Shown here: positions 1 to 9,061 of the stretch, piece after piece
Layout of the letters: every line of letters starts with the position of its first letter
Position numbering within the stretch: position 1 is the stretch's first letter
Source: Mucilaginibacter tolerans
Lineage (GTDB): Bacteria; Bacteroidota; Bacteroidia; Sphingobacteriales; Sphingobacteriaceae
Assembly: GCF_030519375.1 (NCBI RefSeq)
Contig: NZ_JAUMKB010000003.1
Span: 310,001-374,000, forward strand
Direction: 5' to 3'
Length of the DNA: 64,000 nucleotides
The notes under the pieces: generated by a model
Database searches by the model: none
What the model was told of the DNA's origin: nothing
Seen by the model: the letters and a program-made list of their open reading frames with translations, nothing else
Made by a program: the position numbers and the translations under genes

Positions 1-616
1 GGCTTTTACTGAATCCAAAGTATTTAAGCACATCAGCCGACAGGCTGTCATTTATGAAATCGTAAAAAATGCCTTCTGATAATGCAGATACCGAAGTAGT
101 GATATCACCTGAGAGTTTCATGGCGATGAAATCGCCTGGCAGCATAATCTTATCAATCTGCGCATAAATTTCCGGTTCATTTTCCTTTACCCATGCTAAT
201 TTGGATGCAGTAAAATTTCCGGGCGAATTCAGCAGGTGCTTCAGGCATTTATTTTCGCCAATAGCTTCGAACGCTTTATTACCTATTTCAACTGCGCGGC
301 TATCGCACCAGATAATACTGTCGCGAAGCACATGCTGATTTTTATCAACAAGTACCAGACCATGCATCTGGTAGGCAATACCGATCGCGGCAATATCATG
401 CGGATTATATTTGCCACTGTTATTACAAAGTTGTACAGCATGTTGCAACTGCTGCCACCACATATCAGGCGATTGCTCGGCCCAGCCGGGCTGATGTGCC
501 AGAATCGGGCTTTCGGTATCGGGGTACTGTGCCGCAGCTACAGCGGTTTGGGTAGCCGAGTCAACAACGGTGACTTTAACAGACGAGGTCCCTATATCAA
601 TGCCCAGTAGTAACAT
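1..616 (-). CDS. xylB: Xylulokinase (FGGY family), C-terminal part outside window
   Basis: Partial gene: it starts at the ATG complementary to 614-616 and runs off the left edge, so about 205 N-terminal residues are visible. Reading the minus strand gives a FGGY kinase N-terminal domain: a phosphate-binding loop with GIDIGTSSVKV near residue 4, PGWAEQ followed by WW, and the QMHGLV motif characteristic of xylulokinases, then a conserved LPGDF stretch. It should phosphorylate D-xylulose with ATP in the cytoplasm, feeding the pentose phosphate pathway. It is divergent from the LacI regulator at 782, with a palindromic operator between them, so xylose-type induction is likely. A related pentulose or hexulose kinase specificity (ribulokinase) is possible but QMHG favours XylB. 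Confidence 0.85.
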   Translation of the reverse strand, partial: MLLLGIDIGTSSVKVTVVDSATQTAVAAAQYPDTESPILAHQPGWAEQSPDMWWQQLQHAVQLCNNSGKYNPHDIAAIGIAYQMHGLVLVDKNQHVLRDSIIWCDSRAVEIGNKAFEAIGENKCLKHLLNSPGNFTASKLAWVKENEPEIYAQIDKIMLPGDFIAMKLSGDITTSVSALSEGIFYDFINDSLSADVLKYFGFSKS

Positions 617-737
617 AACTTAATTGGTTGTTAGTTGGTTAATTGAAATGAATTGATCGGATTTAAGATTTACAGCAAAGCAGGCTTAACCATCAATCGA
701 ATTTCAACGGGGCTAAAATTAAATTATTTTTTTTATT

Positions 738-751
738 TGCAATCGATTGCA
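738..751. promoter_or_regulatory. LacI-type operator palindrome in the xylB/lacI divergent spacer
   Basis: TGCAATCGATTGCA is a perfect 14-bp palindrome with a central CG, the usual form of LacI/GalR-family operators. It lies 31 bp before the regulator's ATG and about 120 bp before xylB. A TTG at 737-739 overlaps its left edge and a TATTTTCG box follows at 758-765 (18-bp spacing), close to the Bacteroidota TTG-N19-TAnnTTTG promoter, so binding should block transcription of the regulator gene itself. Confidence 0.6.
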
Positions 752-781
752 GAGATTTATTTTCGCATTTTTACAAATCTT

Positions 782-1813
782 ATGAAGCAGAAAAAAAGAA
801 CCACCATTTATGACATTGCCGAAAAGCTAAACATTGCCGCTTCATCTGTGTCAAGGGCACTTAATAACAATGGCAATATCAATTCGGCCACAAGAAAGCT
901 GGTTTTGGATACGGCGGCGGAGCTTAATTATAAACATAATACGCTTGCTTCGGGCCTTCGTAAAGGACAGTCAAAAACTATTGGGGTGGTTGTTCCGCGC
1001 ATAAACCAGAATTTTTTCTCTAATGTCATTGCAGGTATTGAAGAAGCTTCCTATCAAAAAGGCTATAATCTTATTATTTGCCAATCCAACGAACTGCATG
1101 AAAAAGAGGTGCAGTGCGTAAATACGCTGATCAACCAGCATGTGGATTGTATCGTTATATCGGTGTCAGCTGAGGGCGGCAATTATAAACACTTACAAAA
1201 TGTGATTGATAGCGGTATACAGTTAATTCAGTTTGACCGTGTAGCCCCGGAGCTTGATACGTTAAAGGTGATCAATGATACCAAACATGTATCGATGGAG
1301 GCAGTATCGCACATGATTGAACAAGGGTATAAAAGAGTCGCTTTGCTTGAAGGGCCTCAAAACCTGGATATTTTTAAACAAAGAAAAGCAGGCTACCTTA
1401 ATGCGCTGAAGAAACATAATTTACCGGTTCTTGATGAATTGATTGTTGAAAATGCATGGACCAAAGAGCTGGGGGCCGAGGGAACAAGGCGCCTTTTGAG
1501 CTTGCCGAATCCCCCTGATGCCATATTTGCCTCCACTTCCGATTTTTCAGCTTTAGGGGTGCTGGAAATGGCTTTGGCAATGGGTATCAAAGTGCCATCC
1601 GAATTAGGCATATGCGGATATTCAAACGAAGCTTTTACAGAAATAACAAGCCCGTCGATCACCACGATCGATCAGTTTAGTATCGATATGGGAAAAACGG
1701 TTGCTGAACTATATTTCAAAGAGATGGGCATGGAGGAAATATCCCGCAATCCCAGAACCATCAGCATAGAGCCAAAGCTGATTGTTCGTGCATCTACTAG
1801 CAAGAAAGGATAA
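782..1813 (+). CDS. LacI/GalR family transcriptional regulator
   Basis: 343-residue repressor or activator of the LacI family. The N-terminal helix-turn-helix reads TIYDIAEKLNIAASSVSRAL, followed by the hinge region with ASGLRKGQSKTIGVVVP and a periplasmic-binding-protein-like ligand domain to the C terminus (NFFSNVIAGIEEA, DGLEEQ-type sugar pocket region, GICGYSNEAF). An open frame extends upstream to 653, but the HTH begins right after the ATG at 782 and the operator lies upstream of it, so 782 is chosen. Its neighbours are a divergent xylulokinase and a convergent GH51 arabinofuranosidase, so a pentose (xylose or arabinose) or its phosphate is the likely effector. Specific ligand cannot be read from sequence. 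Confidence 0.92.
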   Translation: MKQKKRTTIYDIAEKLNIAASSVSRALNNNGNINSATRKLVLDTAAELNYKHNTLASGLRKGQSKTIGVVVPRINQNFFSNVIAGIEEASYQKGYNLIICQSNELHEKEVQCVNTLINQHVDCIVISVSAEGGNYKHLQNVIDSGIQLIQFDRVAPELDTLKVINDTKHVSMEAVSHMIEQGYKRVALLEGPQNLDIFKQRKAGYLNALKKHNLPVLDELIVENAWTKELGAEGTRRLLSLPNPPDAIFASTSDFSALGVLEMALAMGIKVPSELGICGYSNEAFTEITSPSITTIDQFSIDMGKTVAELYFKEMGMEEISRNPRTISIEPKLIVRASTSKKG

Positions 1814-1832
1814 GATAGTATCTGCAATAAGG

Positions 1833-1865
1833 AACAGTGGCAGTACAAACAATACTGCCACTGTT
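1833..1865 (+). terminator. Rho-independent terminator after the LacI gene
   Basis: A perfect 13-bp stem (AACAGTGGCAGTA at 1833-1845 and its complement at 1853-1865) with a 7-nt loop is followed by ATTTTATTAATT. It sits 20 bp after the LacI stop and ends 6 bp before the convergent GH51 stop, so it separates the two genes. Confidence 0.85.
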
Positions 1866-1871
1866 ATTTTA

Positions 1872-3413
1872 TTAATTCAACTCTAATGTTACAACCGATT
1901 TTGCAGGAAGCGCAACGCTAAGCTTGCCGCCTTCTTTTTTGGCACCATTAAAATTAGTGATATGAACTTTATCCGGTGATTGGAATGTGTTTACATCAGT
2001 TAAGTTGGCCGATGTAAGGATCTGGCCGCTTACTTTATTCCAGTGCAAATCGCCCAATGAGGTTGATACCTTGATCGTATTATGCGGATCAAGGTTTACC
2101 AGCGAAATATGGATTTTACCTGCTGCATCCTGCGAAGCAGAAATATTCACAGCCGGAATCTTATTACCATTGAATTCATAATCAGGGCTATTCAATTTTA
2201 CCGGAAGGTATTTTGCATCCTGGTGAACCTTATACAGGTCGAAGATGTGGTAAGTAGGCGTCAACAGCATTTTATCCTTATCTGTCAGTATAAGTGATTG
2301 CAACACATTTACTGTTTGCGCCAGGTTGGCCATCTTCACACGCTCGCAATGGTTGTTGAAGATATTGAGGGTAGTAGCAGCCAAAAGTGCATCGCGCAAG
2401 CTGTTCTGCTGATATAGGAAACCCGGGTTAGTACCTGGTTCGACGTCTGTCCACACCCCCCACTCATCAACTACAAGGGCAACTTTCTTTTCAGGGTCAT
2501 ACTTATCCATAATAGCCGAGTGCTTGGTCACCAGTTCTTCCATCTTCAGGCAGTTAACCATTGTACTGATGTACTCGCCCTCATTAAAATTGGTAGCTGA
2601 GCCTTTGTGCCCCCAGTCCCCTGTAGGGACGGTATAATAATGTAATGTCAGGCCCCACATACCCGTACCAATATTCTTCATACATACTTCAGTCCAGTTA
2701 TAATCGGCTGAATTTGGCCCGCTGGCTATTTTTTTCAACTGTGCGCCCGGATAATCCCTCGCATAAGTTGCATAACGCTTATAAAGGTTCGAATAATATT
2801 CAGGTGTCATATTACCGCCGCAGCCCCAGCTTTCATTACCCACACCCCAGAGCGTAACTTTGTATGGTTCCGGGTGGCCATTTTTCTTTCTGAGTTCGGC
2901 CATCGTACTTTCACCATCCAGGTTAAGGTATTCTACCCATTTGGCCATCTCTTCCACTGTTCCGCTACCCACGTTGCCCGCAATATATGGTTCACAGCCA
3001 ATTAATTTGCACAATTCCAAAAACTCATGCGTGCCAAAGCTGTTATCGTCGGTCACATTGCCCCAGTTGGTATTTACCATTCTAGGGCGCTGATCTCGCG
3101 GACCGATACCATCGCGCCAATGATATTCATCGGCAAAGCATCCACCCGGCCAGCGCAGATCAGGAATTTTTATTTTTTTTAATGCATTTACAATGTCAAG
3201 ACGTATACGGTCCTGCTTTTCAACCGGTAAATCTTTATCGACCCAAAAACCGCCGTATATGCCATGCCCTAAATGTTCGGCAAACTGGCCATAAATAAAA
3301 CGGCTGACAGTTAATTTTGAATCACTGCTGATATCAGCGCTCGCATTTTTTTGCGCAGTAACTTTAAGGCATAGCGTACCCAGTAGCAATGCCAGGAATA
3401 ATTTAGGTTTCAT
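1872..3413 (-). CDS. Alpha-L-arabinofuranosidase, GH51, secreted
   Basis: 513 residues with an N-terminal signal peptide ending at TAQ (about residue 21). The GH51 (beta/alpha)8 domain shows the family signatures [10 protein letters not shown] (84-93), the acid/base glutamate in [11 protein letters not shown] (E194) and the nucleophile in VVDEWGVW (E317); a beta-sandwich C-terminal domain follows. Members remove alpha-L-arabinofuranosyl side chains from arabinoxylan or arabinan. The signal peptide places it in the periplasm or on the surface. It converges on a LacI gene next to xylulokinase, which fits a small pentose-scavenging locus; no SusC/D pair is in view. Confidence 0.93.
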   Translation of the reverse strand: MKPKLFLALLLGTLCLKVTAQKNASADISSDSKLTVSRFIYGQFAEHLGHGIYGGFWVDKDLPVEKQDRIRLDIVNALKKIKIPDLRWPGGCFADEYHWRDGIGPRDQRPRMVNTNWGNVTDDNSFGTHEFLELCKLIGCEPYIAGNVGSGTVEEMAKWVEYLNLDGESTMAELRKKNGHPEPYKVTLWGVGNESWGCGGNMTPEYYSNLYKRYATYARDYPGAQLKKIASGPNSADYNWTEVCMKNIGTGMWGLTLHYYTVPTGDWGHKGSATNFNEGEYISTMVNCLKMEELVTKHSAIMDKYDPEKKVALVVDEWGVWTDVEPGTNPGFLYQQNSLRDALLAATTLNIFNNHCERVKMANLAQTVNVLQSLILTDKDKMLLTPTYHIFDLYKVHQDAKYLPVKLNSPDYEFNGNKIPAVNISASQDAAGKIHISLVNLDPHNTIKVSTSLGDLHWNKVSGQILTSANLTDVNTFQSPDKVHITNFNGAKKEGGKLSVALPAKSVVTLELN

Positions 3414-3492
3414 GGTTATAAATGTATAAATAACACTTATAAAATGTCAAATTTATTTTAAAGAATTATTTCTGACAGCTATAAAAATGAAA

Positions 3493-3519
3493 AATGCCTC
3501 CTTTTTAAAGGGAGACATT
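3493..3519 (-). terminator. Probable terminator of the ClC transporter gene
   Basis: A 12-bp hairpin with one wobble and one mismatch (arms 3493-3504 and 3508-3519, 3-nt loop) lies 54 bp past the ClC stop on the minus strand and is followed in that direction by a T-rich run. It is upstream of, and so isolated from, the GH51 start. Confidence 0.5.
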
Positions 3520-3572
3520 CGTTTCAAAAGTACTATTCTTCAGGAAGCGTAATTTAAAGATGATAATAATTG

Positions 3573-5453
3573 TTATTTTGACACGTCATTGATACGAATT
3601 AATTTCTTGCCTTTAATAAGCATTTTCATCCTGCGGCGTTTGAGCGATATTTGCGTATTTGCTGTTTCATTCTCCTCGATGTGAAGCTTATAAGCGGTTA
3701 ATACGTCGGGATAAGTAAGCATGCCCATTATCTTACCGCCTTTTGCAGCTATAACCGGAAGTGCCTCGGTATCGTGTTTGGCCATTATTTCTACAGCTGT
3801 CCGCAGGCTGTCATTATTTTTAAGGAAGAAATGGACTGGATTTAGAATGTCTTTTATGGTGTGATCCGTCTTCACACCCGGCGAAAACAGGTCAGTTCGT
3901 TTTAAAATACCAGAATAAGATCCATCATTGTCAACCGTCATAAAGTAATTACTTTGATCGTGCCTTTCCTCCAGCCATTGCTTTACCTCTTTAATAGGAT
4001 TCTGTGATGCCAGGACTACGTCGTTTTCGTTCATTAACTGAGCAACGGTGAGTTTCTGCAACAAGTCCGGTTCGAAAGAGTCGGGCGTGAAAACCCCGCG
4101 GCGGGCAATTTTCTCTGTCATAATGGTATTTTCCATCAGAAAGAATGAAATAAGGTACGAGGCCGTGCAGGCCCCCAGCAAAGGCAATAAAGCATGTGAT
4201 TGCATGGTGGCCTCGAGTGCGAAAGTAATACTGGTCAGATAAGCCCTGGATGCACCGGCAAACATAGCCGACATGCCAATCAGGGCCGCCATAGGTATGC
4301 TGATGCCTACTTCAGGAAAGTTTTTTGAAAGCACGATACCCAGGATTGCACCTGCTGCGCCACCCATGGTTAGCAGTGGTGCAAGCGTACCACCGGATGT
4401 ACCACTGCCTAATGCAATGGCCCATGAGATGAATTTAAAGAAGCACAGGCTCAATATTATGGCAAGAGGCAAATTTCCGGATAAAAGATTGGTGATATTA
4501 TCATAACCTACGCCAAGTGTATGCGGCGCGAAATAACCCACTGCACCAACGGCCACGCCGCCAATTGCCGGCCACCACATCCAGTGGATTGGGAGTTTTT
4601 CAAAAGCATCTTCTATCCAATAAACGGCCTTCGTTAGTCCCATTGCTAAAAAGCCGATAATGATACCCATGAAGCTATAAATAGCCAGCGCGATATTGCT
4701 CGGTACGCCAACATCTGGCATAGGGAACACCGGTCCGGATTCAAATAACAGGTGATGCCCCGCTGCACCGGTAATGCAAGCCAAAGCAACCGGAAGAATA
4801 GCTTTGGGTGAAAACTCAAACAGCAACAATTCAATAGCCAGGAAAACCGCTGCTATAGGTGTGCCAAATATAGCCGACATACCTGCCGTGGCACCTGCTG
4901 CCAGGATGATCTTCCGCTCGTTGGAGGTAATCCTGAAAATCTGCCCCAACGTCGAACCTAATGCACCACCCGTTGCGATGATCGGACCTTCAGCACCGAA
5001 CGGGCCACCGGTTCCGATAGCGATTGCCGATGATATCGGCTTGAGAAAAGTGATAAGAGGCTTTATCTTGCTTTGATTAACCAATATCTGCTCCATGGCC
5101 TCCGGAATCCCGTGCCCACGAATGGCTTTTGAGCCATATAATGCCATCAGCCCAACCACTATGCCACCGATAGCAGGTATAATGAGCACCCAAACGCCTA
5201 AATGGTTATAAGCCGGGCTTTGGAATTTTAAAGAGAAAGTTCCATAAAAAGATATGTTGGTGATCAGATTGATCAGCAAAACCAAAAATTTGGCGATCAA
5301 ACTTATCACAGCAGCCACTGCGATACATAAGAGTGAAATAGTGATGAGCCGTTTTTTTAAAACAACACTTTTTTTGGCGTCTTCTTTAGGTCCGGACAAG
5401 TAGTTTAATGAAGGCGAGATAGGAATGCCATTTGCGTATCCAGTAGTTTTCAT
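3573..5453 (-). CDS. ClC-family chloride channel/antiporter with C-terminal CBS pair
   Basis: 626 residues. After a cytoplasmic N terminus, about ten to twelve hydrophobic segments span residues 35-450, with the ClC selectivity motifs GHGIPEAM (about 113), GPFGAEGP (150-157) and GSGTSGG. The gating glutamate equivalent (E155 in GAEGP) is present, which in this family usually goes with H+/Cl- (or fluoride/nitrate) exchange rather than a pure channel; that is inference. A CBS-domain pair covers roughly 470-600 (VVLASQNP..., EALPVIAAKGGKIMGML) and probably senses adenine nucleotides or ionic conditions. The last 25 residues are very basic. It is divergently arranged with the DoxX gene across a 287-bp spacer. 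Confidence 0.93.
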   Translation of the reverse strand: MKTTGYANGIPISPSLNYLSGPKEDAKKSVVLKKRLITISLLCIAVAAVISLIAKFLVLLINLITNISFYGTFSLKFQSPAYNHLGVWVLIIPAIGGIVVGLMALYGSKAIRGHGIPEAMEQILVNQSKIKPLITFLKPISSAIAIGTGGPFGAEGPIIATGGALGSTLGQIFRITSNERKIILAAGATAGMSAIFGTPIAAVFLAIELLLFEFSPKAILPVALACITGAAGHHLLFESGPVFPMPDVGVPSNIALAIYSFMGIIIGFLAMGLTKAVYWIEDAFEKLPIHWMWWPAIGGVAVGAVGYFAPHTLGVGYDNITNLLSGNLPLAIILSLCFFKFISWAIALGSGTSGGTLAPLLTMGGAAGAILGIVLSKNFPEVGISIPMAALIGMSAMFAGASRAYLTSITFALEATMQSHALLPLLGACTASYLISFFLMENTIMTEKIARRGVFTPDSFEPDLLQKLTVAQLMNENDVVLASQNPIKEVKQWLEERHDQSNYFMTVDNDGSYSGILKRTDLFSPGVKTDHTIKDILNPVHFFLKNNDSLRTAVEIMAKHDTEALPVIAAKGGKIMGMLTYPDVLTAYKLHIEENETANTQISLKRRRMKMLIKGKKLIRINDVSK

Positions 5454-5667
5454 CGTATTATATAAAAGGAGAATTTACCGGCAGATAAAGATTGGAAGAG
5501 TGCCGTCAAATTTGATGCAAAAGTAAGGAAGAGTTTTAGAATAGTCAAATTAAAATATTGTTTAATTAATATTTTACGAGCTAAAATTGGATTTTATAAA
5601 CATTTTTTATTGCTCAAACAATACAAATGATAAATTTAACAAAACAATTCTTTAGCCGGCAATTTGC

Positions 5668-5698
5668 TTGGAGCGACATAATTTTTTTATTATATTTG
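5668..5698 (+). promoter_or_regulatory. Bacteroidota-type promoter for the DoxX gene
   Basis: TTG at 5668-5670 is followed after 20 bp by TATATTTG at 5691-5698, an exact match to the TAnnTTTG -7 consensus. Initiation would fall near 5705, leaving a leader of about 35 nt before the ATG at 5741. Confidence 0.6.
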
Positions 5699-5740
5699 GT
5701 TTAACAGTTTGTCAAAAACTTGTTACAAAGGAGGTTTGTT

Positions 5741-6181
5741 ATGAACTTTATCCACCGAATCGAGAAATGGGGCGATAGTCATCACCCGCGGTTTCTGGAT
5801 GTTATCCGTGTACTTTTAGGCATATTTTTACTATTAAAAGGGCTTGGCTTTATGGACAACACAGCCAACCTGAAATCACTTATCGAAACCCGCTCGGATA
5901 TTACAGTAGCGCCCTGGGCACTGATGTTATTGGTTTACTATGTGACTTTTGTACATATGGTTGGGGGAACATTAATCGCTATGGGAATACTCACACGTTT
6001 TTCAGCCATAATGCAGATACCGGTAGTATTCGGCGCCGTGTTTTTCATTAATTACTTGCAGTCACCTTTTAATACCGACCTGGCTTCGTCCATCGTAGCG
6101 TTGATATTGCTGGTACTATTTGCAATTATCGGCTCGGGCCGGTGGTCGATTGAAAATTATTTAAAAAGCTGCAACGAATAA
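5741..6181 (+). CDS. DoxX-family membrane protein
   Basis: 146-residue protein with four predicted membrane segments (about 17-38, 55-80, 85-105, 112-130), matching DoxX-like proteins. The start is set by a strong AAAGGAGG located 6 nt before ATG 5741, unusual for this phylum; the open frame extends 7 codons upstream to a TTG but that would place the Shine-Dalgarno inside the gene. DoxX-type proteins have been tied to redox or thiol stress complexes, but no function can be assigned here. The next gene, an Fnr-like regulator 54 bp downstream on the same strand, suggests co-transcription and a respiratory or redox context. Confidence 0.8.
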   Translation: MNFIHRIEKWGDSHHPRFLDVIRVLLGIFLLLKGLGFMDNTANLKSLIETRSDITVAPWALMLLVYYVTFVHMVGGTLIAMGILTRFSAIMQIPVVFGAVFFINYLQSPFNTDLASSIVALILLVLFAIIGSGRWSIENYLKSCNE

Positions 6182-6235
6182 ATTTATCCTAACCTTGCCA
6201 TTGTCGGACATTAAGATTTAATATTGTACCCGAGA

Positions 6236-6931
6236 ATGAAAACCAACAACGGGTGCGATCTGAAAAGTTGTTTTATGTGCCGTCTTTCCCTTAAAGACTG
6301 GCTCCCTGCCATTGCAGTGCATAAACAGAACATCTCCATCAAAAAAGGCCATCCTGTTTTCCGGGAAGGTGAGCCCGTAAAAGGTATCTATTTCCTCTAT
6401 TCCGGCAATGTTAAGGTGCACAAGAAATGGGATAACGAGAAGGACCTGATCATACGTTTTGCAAAAGCAGGGGAGATATTAGGGCATACCGGACTTGGCG
6501 ACGACTCCAACTACCTTGTAACGGCTACGGCATTAGAGCCTGTGGTGGTTTGTTATATCGATATGGAATTTTTTGAGTCAACCTTGCAGGTAAACAACAA
6601 CCTTACCTACAAACTGATGCGTTTTATGGCAAATGAACTGCAGGAATCGGAAAAACGCGTCCGCAACCTGGTTCACATGCCAGTAAAAGGCCGTATTGCA
6701 CAAGCACTTATCAATCTCAAAAACCAATTTGGTGTAAATACGGATGGCTCCATCGGTATCGAGCTGACCCGGCAGGATCTTTCCTCGTTTGCCGGCGCCT
6801 CTTATGAAACTCTTTTTAAAGTGATGAATGAATTCACTGATGAAAAGCTTGTAGAGGTCACAGGCAAAAGTATTCGCATCATAAATGAACCACAGCTAAA
6901 AAAGCTGACCAACACCGTAAGCTGCTTGTAA
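6236..6931 (+). CDS. Crp/Fnr family transcriptional regulator with N-terminal cysteine cluster
   Basis: 231 residues: a cyclic-nucleotide-binding-type beta-roll (about 25-125), a dimerisation helix (125-145), and a winged helix (about 150-215) with the recognition region LTRQDLSSFAGASYETLFKVMNEF. Cysteines at 7, 12 and 15 precede the beta-roll and a fourth is at 106. In E. coli Fnr the cluster ligands are 20, 23, 29 and 122, with a 93-residue gap from the last N-terminal to the central cysteine; here the gap is 91. That makes an oxygen- or NO-sensing iron-sulphur cluster plausible but unproven. ATG 6236 is chosen over an upstream TTG at 6224. Follows the DoxX gene on the same strand. Confidence 0.88.
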   Translation: MKTNNGCDLKSCFMCRLSLKDWLPAIAVHKQNISIKKGHPVFREGEPVKGIYFLYSGNVKVHKKWDNEKDLIIRFAKAGEILGHTGLGDDSNYLVTATALEPVVVCYIDMEFFESTLQVNNNLTYKLMRFMANELQESEKRVRNLVHMPVKGRIAQALINLKNQFGVNTDGSIGIELTRQDLSSFAGASYETLFKVMNEFTDEKLVEVTGKSIRIINEPQLKKLTNTVSCL

Positions 6932-7031
6932 AGCTCATCGAAAAAAAGCATATTAAAGTAATATTTTGCTATGCCGGTATAGCAGCAGGGTAATTTGGGT
7001 TAAATTAGGGTCTTAATTTTCTCAATCTTCT

Positions 7032-8195
7032 ATGAACACAGGAATCAGGTCAATGATAAGCGAAACATCGTACAAAGCGGCACGTTTGGTATCAGGAGCG
7101 ATCGAATCGCATTTCGCGATGCAAATTGCCGAGGCCGGCAAAGGTGGCGAAGACGGGATAGCCTGTCAGCCTGACAAACGTACTATAGAAGCAATTATTG
7201 ATACTGCATTCTGGACCAGCCTGAGAAAAGAAGAAGGACGTTCGCCTAAAATATCACTGGCGTTCCTCCCCCCAGACCAATCGTCTCAGCCTTTAGTTTT
7301 TGAACAGCGCATTGCCCTCTCCACTGAGGCTTTGATCAAACTGGCGCCTGCGGTTGAACGCTCGGGCATCCACTTAGGTGTTTGGCTGCAAGAAGATGAA
7401 TTATATATCTGGGGCACTACGCACGATATTCCGGGGTTTTGTTTTGTACTGGAAGTAGTTGAACCGGGTTTACTTGTAATCAAGCACCGCCGTGTTGATG
7501 GCTTCGGAAAATTTGTAAACGTAGCTGTTTTGAAAGGCGACGACGTGAAAGTAGTAGATGAGCAAAGCATTAACGTACCTGATTGTCCTGCACTGCTATC
7601 ATCATTGCTTGGCTTTTCGTCACAATTATCATGGAATAATCCTGTAAATGTGCATGTACAGTTGGCCGTATCTATGCGGGCACATGGTCATGGGGGTTTA
7701 TTGCTGATCGTACCCTCCGACAGCGATAAATGGCGGGAATCTATTATTCACCCGATATCCTATGCTGTTTCGCCCTCGTTTAATGGTCTAGCCAGACTCA
7801 TGGTGCAAAATGTACGCGACCGTAATCTGACCTTATGGAAGGAAAAGCTTTCTAAGGAAATTGACTGCGTTGCCGGACTCACAGCAGTGGATGGTGCAAC
7901 AATCATCAACGATCGCCACGAACTTCTGGCATTTGGAGCCAAGATCACCCGTCCGCATGGCGGGGAAACGGTAAAGGAAATAATGGTAACTGAACCAATC
8001 ATTGATAGTCAAGCACAACTAATAGCACCCGGGCAAGATGGCGGCACACGGCATTTTGCAGCTGCACAATTTGTACACGACCAGCGCGATGCTTTTGCAT
8101 TAGTAGCTTCACAGGATGGCAGATTTACTATATTCTCCTGGTCGCCTTGCGATAATATCGTTCATGCGCACAGGGTGGACACATTGCTGCTCTAA
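7032..8195 (+). CDS. DisA/DAC-superfamily-like protein (DACNV-type sensor)
   Basis: 387 residues, no signal peptide or membrane segment. The C-terminal region carries the two landmarks of diadenylate cyclase (DAC) domains in order: VDGATII (286-292, matching the DGA motif) and GGTRHFAAA (337-345, matching GTRHRAA), followed by a DAxALVxSQDGRFTIFS strand as in DAC. The second arginine of RHR is Phe342. The middle (210-230) has SMRAHGHGGLLLIVP. Such DAC variants have been described as probable nucleotide-binding sensor domains (DACNV), so sensing rather than making c-di-AMP is my reading. The stop overlaps the convergent DUF4350 gene by 4 bp. No adjacent effector is obvious. Confidence 0.65.
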   Translation: MNTGIRSMISETSYKAARLVSGAIESHFAMQIAEAGKGGEDGIACQPDKRTIEAIIDTAFWTSLRKEEGRSPKISLAFLPPDQSSQPLVFEQRIALSTEALIKLAPAVERSGIHLGVWLQEDELYIWGTTHDIPGFCFVLEVVEPGLLVIKHRRVDGFGKFVNVAVLKGDDVKVVDEQSINVPDCPALLSSLLGFSSQLSWNNPVNVHVQLAVSMRAHGHGGLLLIVPSDSDKWRESIIHPISYAVSPSFNGLARLMVQNVRDRNLTLWKEKLSKEIDCVAGLTAVDGATIINDRHELLAFGAKITRPHGGETVKEIMVTEPIIDSQAQLIAPGQDGGTRHFAAAQFVHDQRDAFALVASQDGRFTIFSWSPCDNIVHAHRVDTLLL

Positions 8196-8992
8196 TATTT
8201 GTCAGGTATTTGCTGTATAAGCCACTGTGCCAAATCGTTAGCGGCCTTGTCATTATCAAAACCCTTAGGCAGCCGGCCATTGGTATACTCATTATACACC
8301 CAGGGATCGCCAACAGCTAGTACTGTGCCCCGCCCATACCTGCAAACAGCGATAATAACGGCCTCGCCATCTCTCAATATTGGTTCAGCAGGGAAGCTGA
8401 GTGTAAGTGAGCAAATATCCTTCATGAATATCTTTTTAGCGGTTACCAGCATAGGATTACCTTCGTCTACAATAAGGGCACCATCTTTAAAATGCTGGTC
8501 ATCTTTTACATGATTGCGCAGGTCGTCATTAAAATGAATACCAAAACGCTCGGCAAGTGTATTGAAATGTTTTAGTTCCACATTGGCGCTGTCATTGGCC
8601 ATTAGCAGTAATACTCCGCCCTGTTTTACCCAGTTGCGTATCACCTCCACATTTTCGGGCCTGATATATTTAGGGTTGGGGCTTTCTTTTTTGGTGTCAG
8701 GGTCTACAATAATATAAACATCAGCCGAGCCCAAAACGTCAGGGTCCGGAGCGCGGTAAAGCATAGTTACTCCGCTGGCTCCGGCATTTTTGAAGGCTTC
8801 TTTAAAAATGGAAAAACCATCGTTATCCACCTCGTTCCATTTGTAATGGTAGGATATGCTAACACCCCGGTCATCCTTTTTATGCTCATCATTAAAGTAG
8901 GAATCGAGCAATACTTGTTTACGCTGCGCGTTAGCCAGGTTGGTAAGTATGGTTAGTAAGGCAAGTAAGATCAACTGAAATAACTTCTTCAT
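8192..8992 (-). CDS. Secreted DUF4350-type protein
   Basis: 266 residues with a signal peptide cut after NLANA (about residue 22). The body is a Rossmann-like alpha/beta fold typical of DUF4350/ThuA-like glutamine-amidotransferase relatives: DVYIIVDPD, NVEVIRNWVKQGGVLLLMAND, and RYGRGTVLAVGDPWVYNEY near the C terminus. In Bacteroidota such proteins often accompany polysaccharide lyases or glycoside hydrolases, but none is adjacent here. The active-site cysteine of amidotransferases is not evident, so binding or a structural role is as likely as catalysis. Function unassigned. Confidence 0.7.
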   Translation of the reverse strand: MKKLFQLILLALLTILTNLANAQRKQVLLDSYFNDEHKKDDRGVSISYHYKWNEVDNDGFSIFKEAFKNAGASGVTMLYRAPDPDVLGSADVYIIVDPDTKKESPNPKYIRPENVEVIRNWVKQGGVLLLMANDSANVELKHFNTLAERFGIHFNDDLRNHVKDDQHFKDGALIVDEGNPMLVTAKKIFMKDICSLTLSFPAEPILRDGEAVIIAVCRYGRGTVLAVGDPWVYNEYTNGRLPKGFDNDKAANDLAQWLIQQIPDKY

Positions 8993-9061
8993 GGCTCAGG
9001 TGCTGGATTACAAAGCAATTTATTCAAAGATTATTGATTTTTAACTATTTTGAGCTGATTT

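Noticed and set aside
236..610. 124-codon plus-strand frame
   Set aside because: It is antisense to the xylulokinase, whose minus-strand reading has clear FGGY motifs.
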